Assembly: GCA_023101725.1 (NCBI GenBank)
Contig: JALJCO010001015.1
Coordinates: 124,001 to 188,000 of the forward strand
Source: Atherinomorus stipes
Lineage: Eukaryota; Chordata; Actinopteri; Atheriniformes; Atherinidae
Direction: 5' to 3'
DNA: 64,000 bases
Shown here one piece after another: positions 1 to 64,000 of this stretch; position 1 is the first letter of the stretch, and every line of letters starts with the position of its first letter. Made by a program: the position numbers and the translations under genes. The notes beneath the pieces were generated by a model, which was not told the origin of the DNA, made no database searches, and was given only the letters and a program-made list of their open reading frames with translations.

Positions 1-1056
1 GTTCCAGACTATTATTTAACGTTGGAGCCGAAATAACGTTCCCAAGCTCAGTCAGTAACAACTTTAAACTGAAGCCAACAAGAACAGCCGTGAGTTGTAC
101 AGATCAGACACACTTGAGAGGAATCAGAAATATAAGTGTGCAATGTTGGAGCGTCAGGAGCACAATAGACGATGATGACTGGACGTGAACTGCACTTGAA
201 ATGAGCTGCAAACCCGACTGTAACTTAAAACTCACTCGAGCTTTTCACCATATTTCTGGTCAAGAGCTTTCATTTATTGCAAAGCATCCTTTTAGATCTA
301 CATATTTAAGATTTTTTTGTGTGTGTGTGTTGCATTTTTTCTGAACTTAAACCAAACAGCTGCTTCAAATCTACAGTAAATCATCCTGCTTTGAACGAGT
401 GGCCCACCTCTGAAGTGGTGGGAGTTTCCATCTCACCTCTCTGGTGTTCAGAGGAAACAATGGCTGCTGGAAAACTTCCAGTCTGATGCATTTTGAGAAA
501 GCTCCATGCTGCTTTCCTTGAAGTTTATTTCTGTTGAGCTCTGAGGAAAGGCGATTTTAACGCCCGATGTCTGCTGCCCATTACTGGCCCCTGCAGGGTA
601 ACTGCAGGATCCGTCTCAGAGCACGCCCTCGCTCATTTTCCAGGCTGAAATCTGAGGTTTAAATGAAGGCTTGCATCATTTTCATAGCCTCTGCCACAAG
701 TAAAACTCCTAACAGCAGATTGCAGCGAACAAAGAAGTCTGGCCACCTCTTGATAGGTAGATAAAAACCTTTAGACGTCTGGGGAGCTTTTATAAACTAC
801 AGGTTTTCTGCAGATAGGAGCTGAAAGGCTGAATATGTATAATCAAAAAACTCAGATTACACGTCTTACACTGACAAAAAGCAGTCTGGTAATCACTGTT
901 GTGTCTCGCCAGGACTAAAAAGTTTGCTTTCAGTATTTGAACTGAACAACTCTCATAATGAAATACTAAGTTGCCTTTAATTCTTTCTAAGTGTTCACAG
1001 AGAAGCAGCTTCTACTGGTTTGCTTTCGTGCTTTTGACTTACGTGTGTTCCTGCAG
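1..1056. other. intron or upstream sequence, nothing recognised
   Basis: Sequence ahead of the first visible dpp6 exon. It has a short GT run near 318-330 but no credible coding segment, promoter or repeat that I can name. The short ATG frame near 460 stops after eight codons. Confidence 0.6.
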
Positions 1057-60902
<59,846 letters not shown>

Positions 60903-63306
60903 GTCAGACAAAGTTGGCACCAAACATTTATTAACCACGTCCTTTCCAGTCCCATTGGCCCTCCCTGACCCTACAACACTGTTTCATGATAAGGTGCCCC
61001 CTTTTTCCCTTTAAGGGGTATTGGAGAGTAGTCGTTGTCTGGTCATCTGGATGGCAAAAATTCCCACCTGGGATTCAGACTAGGAGGGAATTTGTTCTTT
61101 CAGCACCACAGAGGTACTGGATAGACTAATCTTTAGGCGAATCATTGGAGCACACTCTTTTAATCATATTGACATGGTGTGTAGGCAGAAGCCATGTCTT
61201 TACAGATATAGCCGCTGAGTTAGACTGTTCATTCAAAATGAACCCACTCTGACTTGATGCAGATTGAACAGCCTGAAGAAATGTTCAACACATCCTCTTC
61301 AATGACTAGAGTCGGGCTGTCACCTTCACTGATGGGTAGGATGAGATATGCAAGTAAGACTTGTGGATCAGGTCATCGCATTAGAGCCCAGGTATTCAAA
61401 CAGAGCAAAAAAAAAAATGTCCTCCGAGAAGTTTCATCAGTTATTTCTACCATAAGTTGATTTTATCCTCTGAGCATTTTGGGAAACTTGCATTGTCCAA
61501 CTTTCTTCTAAACACTGAAAGAGATTGGTCCTGTTTAAACACAAAATCCAAGTTTCATAGATGATTATATGCACAGAAAAAAAACAATTTAAAGTACCAA
61601 TACACCCAGTTGTTGTTACTAAACCCAACAAGCTCCCACACTGTACTGATAACTGATTGCAGACAGACTGGACACACCCCCGGCCTGATTACTGCTGACT
61701 GGTTCAATCACATCATCATCTGAAGAACTAGTAGCACACAGGGTTAAAATCAATCAAAATTACAGTCCACAGGAAGAACGTGATTGAGATACAACAGTGT
61801 GAAAACAATTGCAGAGCGATTTTCTAAGAGCTTATGTAGAGCAAACTCAGTTCAAGAGCTAGAGCCTCCTGCTGGGTCTACTCAAGTTGTAAGCATCCAG
61901 GCAGACAAATAGCAAACGTACCTCAGACACCACAAATTATTATGAAAAAATGCCAGCGCCAAAAGGTGGAGTAGATTATTCATGGTACTAAACGAGGAAA
62001 GCCAGAAAATGGTATCGGTATAAAACCTAATCAAAGCAATGATTGCTTATTATCACCCAGCTGTAATTGACTGATATAGCATGTAGCTCTAGGATAAGAC
62101 CCTTCCTATGTTCTAGCGGAGGGAAACTTGCCTGTTGAAGCAATCACACTAGTGGATAAAATAATGTGTTCTTCAGCCAGTCTGAACTACAGTACCAGTC
62201 TTATTTCAACATGTTGAATCGGCTGAAAATTATGTTAATGGGTCTGGCATTATTTGATATGTGTCCAAGGAGCTAAAGACTTAATATAATAATGAATCTT
62301 CCCAGAGATATATAACCTTATGGGCTGTAATATAAAAAAGACTTCTGCAAGGGTTAATGGAGTCATATGGTATATAAAAGAAGTGGAATACCAGGGTTGT
62401 GAGCAAGAAACAGGCCGGAGATTCACTTAACTACAAAAGTAAACTGTAATACCATCTGGCATATCCACAGAAAAGTCTAAATAAAGCAAGATGATAAAGA
62501 AGTGCTTGAGGTTAAGGGCAGCACAGCAGCCTAACTAAAGAGAGTTTGCTCAGTCAGTAAGTCAAATTTAGCTGCCACAAAAAATATCCAAAACATCCCG
62601 GACGAGCCCTATTTATATGACCAATACAAATTGGAGACTGACACAAAAGTTAATGGAAGTTAATAAGTCAAGGATACAGTAACTCCTGTAGCAAGGATTA
62701 TAAAACTAGTCCGGGGTGGTTTCATCAACTTTATATATAATTTTGCTTTTCAAAAGTAAGCCATTTTTACAGTATTTGACTTTTTTTTATTTGACTGGGT
62801 GTTAAACCACATTCTCCACTGCCATGGTAATTGGTCACTGATGTCCACATTGTCGTAGCCTTGAATATTTTTCTCCCATAGAGTTTATCAAAGCATGTCG
62901 CGTGTGGATTGTGATGCCATTTATCATGTAGATCCACCAATTACCATTTTGTCAAATGCAGTACCTCTAACAACAGCATCTGCAAATGGCATCTGACCCA
63001 TGTCTCGTCTAGCTTCTTCAGTTCAACCTGAAGCTTTACAGGGTGTCTATCTCATGTTCATTCTTGGTTCTCCAAAGCTTTTTTTTGGCTGCAGGAAATT
63101 GCTCATGTTGTCATTTCCTGCAACAACATTAGGTCAACAGCATTGGTAGTAAATAGTTGTTGTTCATCCAAACTTTTAAAAACTAAGTGTCTCCAGACAA
63201 CAGATATGGCTCCTTTAACTATGTCATATCCCAGTCTGGTTCAGATTCACTTTGTCTATTTTCATAACTCACCATCTCCAATAACACAGCTGCTCTGCTG
63301 CATGTA
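60903..63306. other. intron after the last visible dpp6 exon, nothing recognised
   Basis: No further dpp6 exon (expected to begin in phase 1 with the blade after the cysteine-rich segment) and no named repeat. Confidence 0.55.
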
Positions 63307-63844
63307 CAGTCGTCCACAAAATTATTCTCACCTTCCAATTAAAGAAAATGCTAAATTCACAACAGTAATTCAAATAACAAGAAACTAAATAGGCTAATAA
63401 TAAATAAAAGAAATTGCAAAAATATAATAAATGAAATTAAATATTGCTTTTGAAATTTGGTTGAAAATAATAATTTAAAAAAACCAAACTACCAAAACTA
63501 TCCCAGACACTATAGAGCACCTTTCCCATGAACAGTGGACCAACATACCTGTTAACAGGTGCAGAAGTCTTTTTGAACATAAATGAGAAAACCTGATTGC
63601 AGTGATTGCCTCAAAGTGTTGCTCAAAAAAAAATTTGCTTCGGAACCCCATCATGCTTGTTCATTTTTTTTATTTTTTGTGTGTTTGTTTTTAATATTTC
63701 TCGTGCGCCATAATTCAAAATCAATGTCATGATTTTCATAGAATTTTTATTTCGTATTACTTTCATCAATTTCATCTTATTTAACTGACAGCTGATTTCT
63801 TTCCTTCTTTAACTGGAGGATATGAAAAATTTTGAGGACGACTG
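63307..63844. mobile_element. Tc1/mariner-type MITE, family TA-1, copy 4 (longest intact)
   Basis: TA at 63305-63306 and 63845-63846. Left cagtcgtccacaaaattatt, right aaaattttgaggacgactg. 538 bp and not interrupted. It includes cattgtcagtgattgcctcaaagt-like interior (gcagtgattgcctcaaagtg as found), shared with copies 1 and 3. No transposase. Confidence 0.9.
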
Positions 63845-63846
63845 TA

Positions 63847-64000
63847 TGTTTAGTGGTGCGACCATGAGAAAGGTCCCCCTTCAACATTTTCTTTTGCGCC
63901 ACATTCCAACGTTGTTTAGACGATTTAAACCAGTGTTGGTGGTTAAACCATACCGAAAATATACACCAGTTTTCAATACAAGTCTGTATACGACCCATAA
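63847..64000. other. window end, nothing recognised
   Basis: Short unassigned intron sequence. Confidence 0.5.

Noticed and set aside
1..1056. Alternative first exon or promoter of dpp6
   Set aside because: DPP6 genes do use alternative first exons, but no open frame here ends at a donor in the right phase with a plausible cytosolic tail.
60903..64000. Next dpp6 exon
   Set aside because: I looked for the blade following the cysteine-rich segment in phase 1 and found no matching open segment with splice sites.

Overview
The window is vertebrate genomic DNA, almost certainly from a ray-finned (teleost) fish. It shows short coding exons with GT-AG splice sites inside long AT-rich introns. The introns are full of fish-type Tc1/mariner, hAT-like and L2 elements, tRNA-derived SINEs and (TA)n arrays. 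There are no operons, ribosome binding sites or other prokaryotic features.

One gene explains all the convincing coding signal: a dpp6 orthologue on the + strand (dipeptidyl-peptidase-like protein 6, the non-catalytic auxiliary subunit of Kv4 potassium channels). Fifteen consecutive internal exons lie between 1057 and 60902. They total 1420 coding bases (473 codons plus one base), and every splice phase matches that of its neighbour. They encode the end of the cytosolic tail, the single transmembrane helix, the stalk and most of the extracellular beta-propeller. The first exon and promoter lie to the left of the window. The remaining propeller and the alpha/beta-hydrolase domain lie to the right. 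The intron after the second visible exon is 26.1 kb. Others range from 79 bp to 7.8 kb.

The rest is intron, heavily colonised by transposons. Region by region: 1.7-3.1 kb has a (TA)n array, a short Tc1-type MITE and a decayed Tc1 transposase copy. 5.2-9.0 kb has a TTAA-ended MITE, MITE copies and the first of two inverted hAT-like repeats. 9.9-13.1 kb is a Tc1 element whose transposase gene is split by two MITEs. 14.7-18.5 kb has nested MITEs and the second inverted repeat. 20-26.3 kb has MITEs, SINE and L2 tails and a hAT-like composite with an exact 8-bp target duplication. 29.2-31.5 kb has a fold-back element, a (TA)n/(GATA)n array and a Tc1 5' half cut by a SINE. 33-38.6 kb has LINE RT remains and nested hAT-type elements. 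40.9-46.6 kb has LINE fragments around a hAT element. 47.1-50.2 kb has a hAT element with a 180-bp tandem repeat and a second composite. 51.9-54.1 kb is a four-element nest. 55.9-58.8 kb is a MITE carrying an L2 with an intact reverse transcriptase ORF and a hAT.

I found no previously undescribed multi-gene system. The unusual material is structural: nested insertions whose order can be read from target duplications, large intronic fold-backs, and a MITE family with four copies in this one gene. Family names for repeats come from recalled features (terminal repeats, target duplications, protein motifs), not from a database search.
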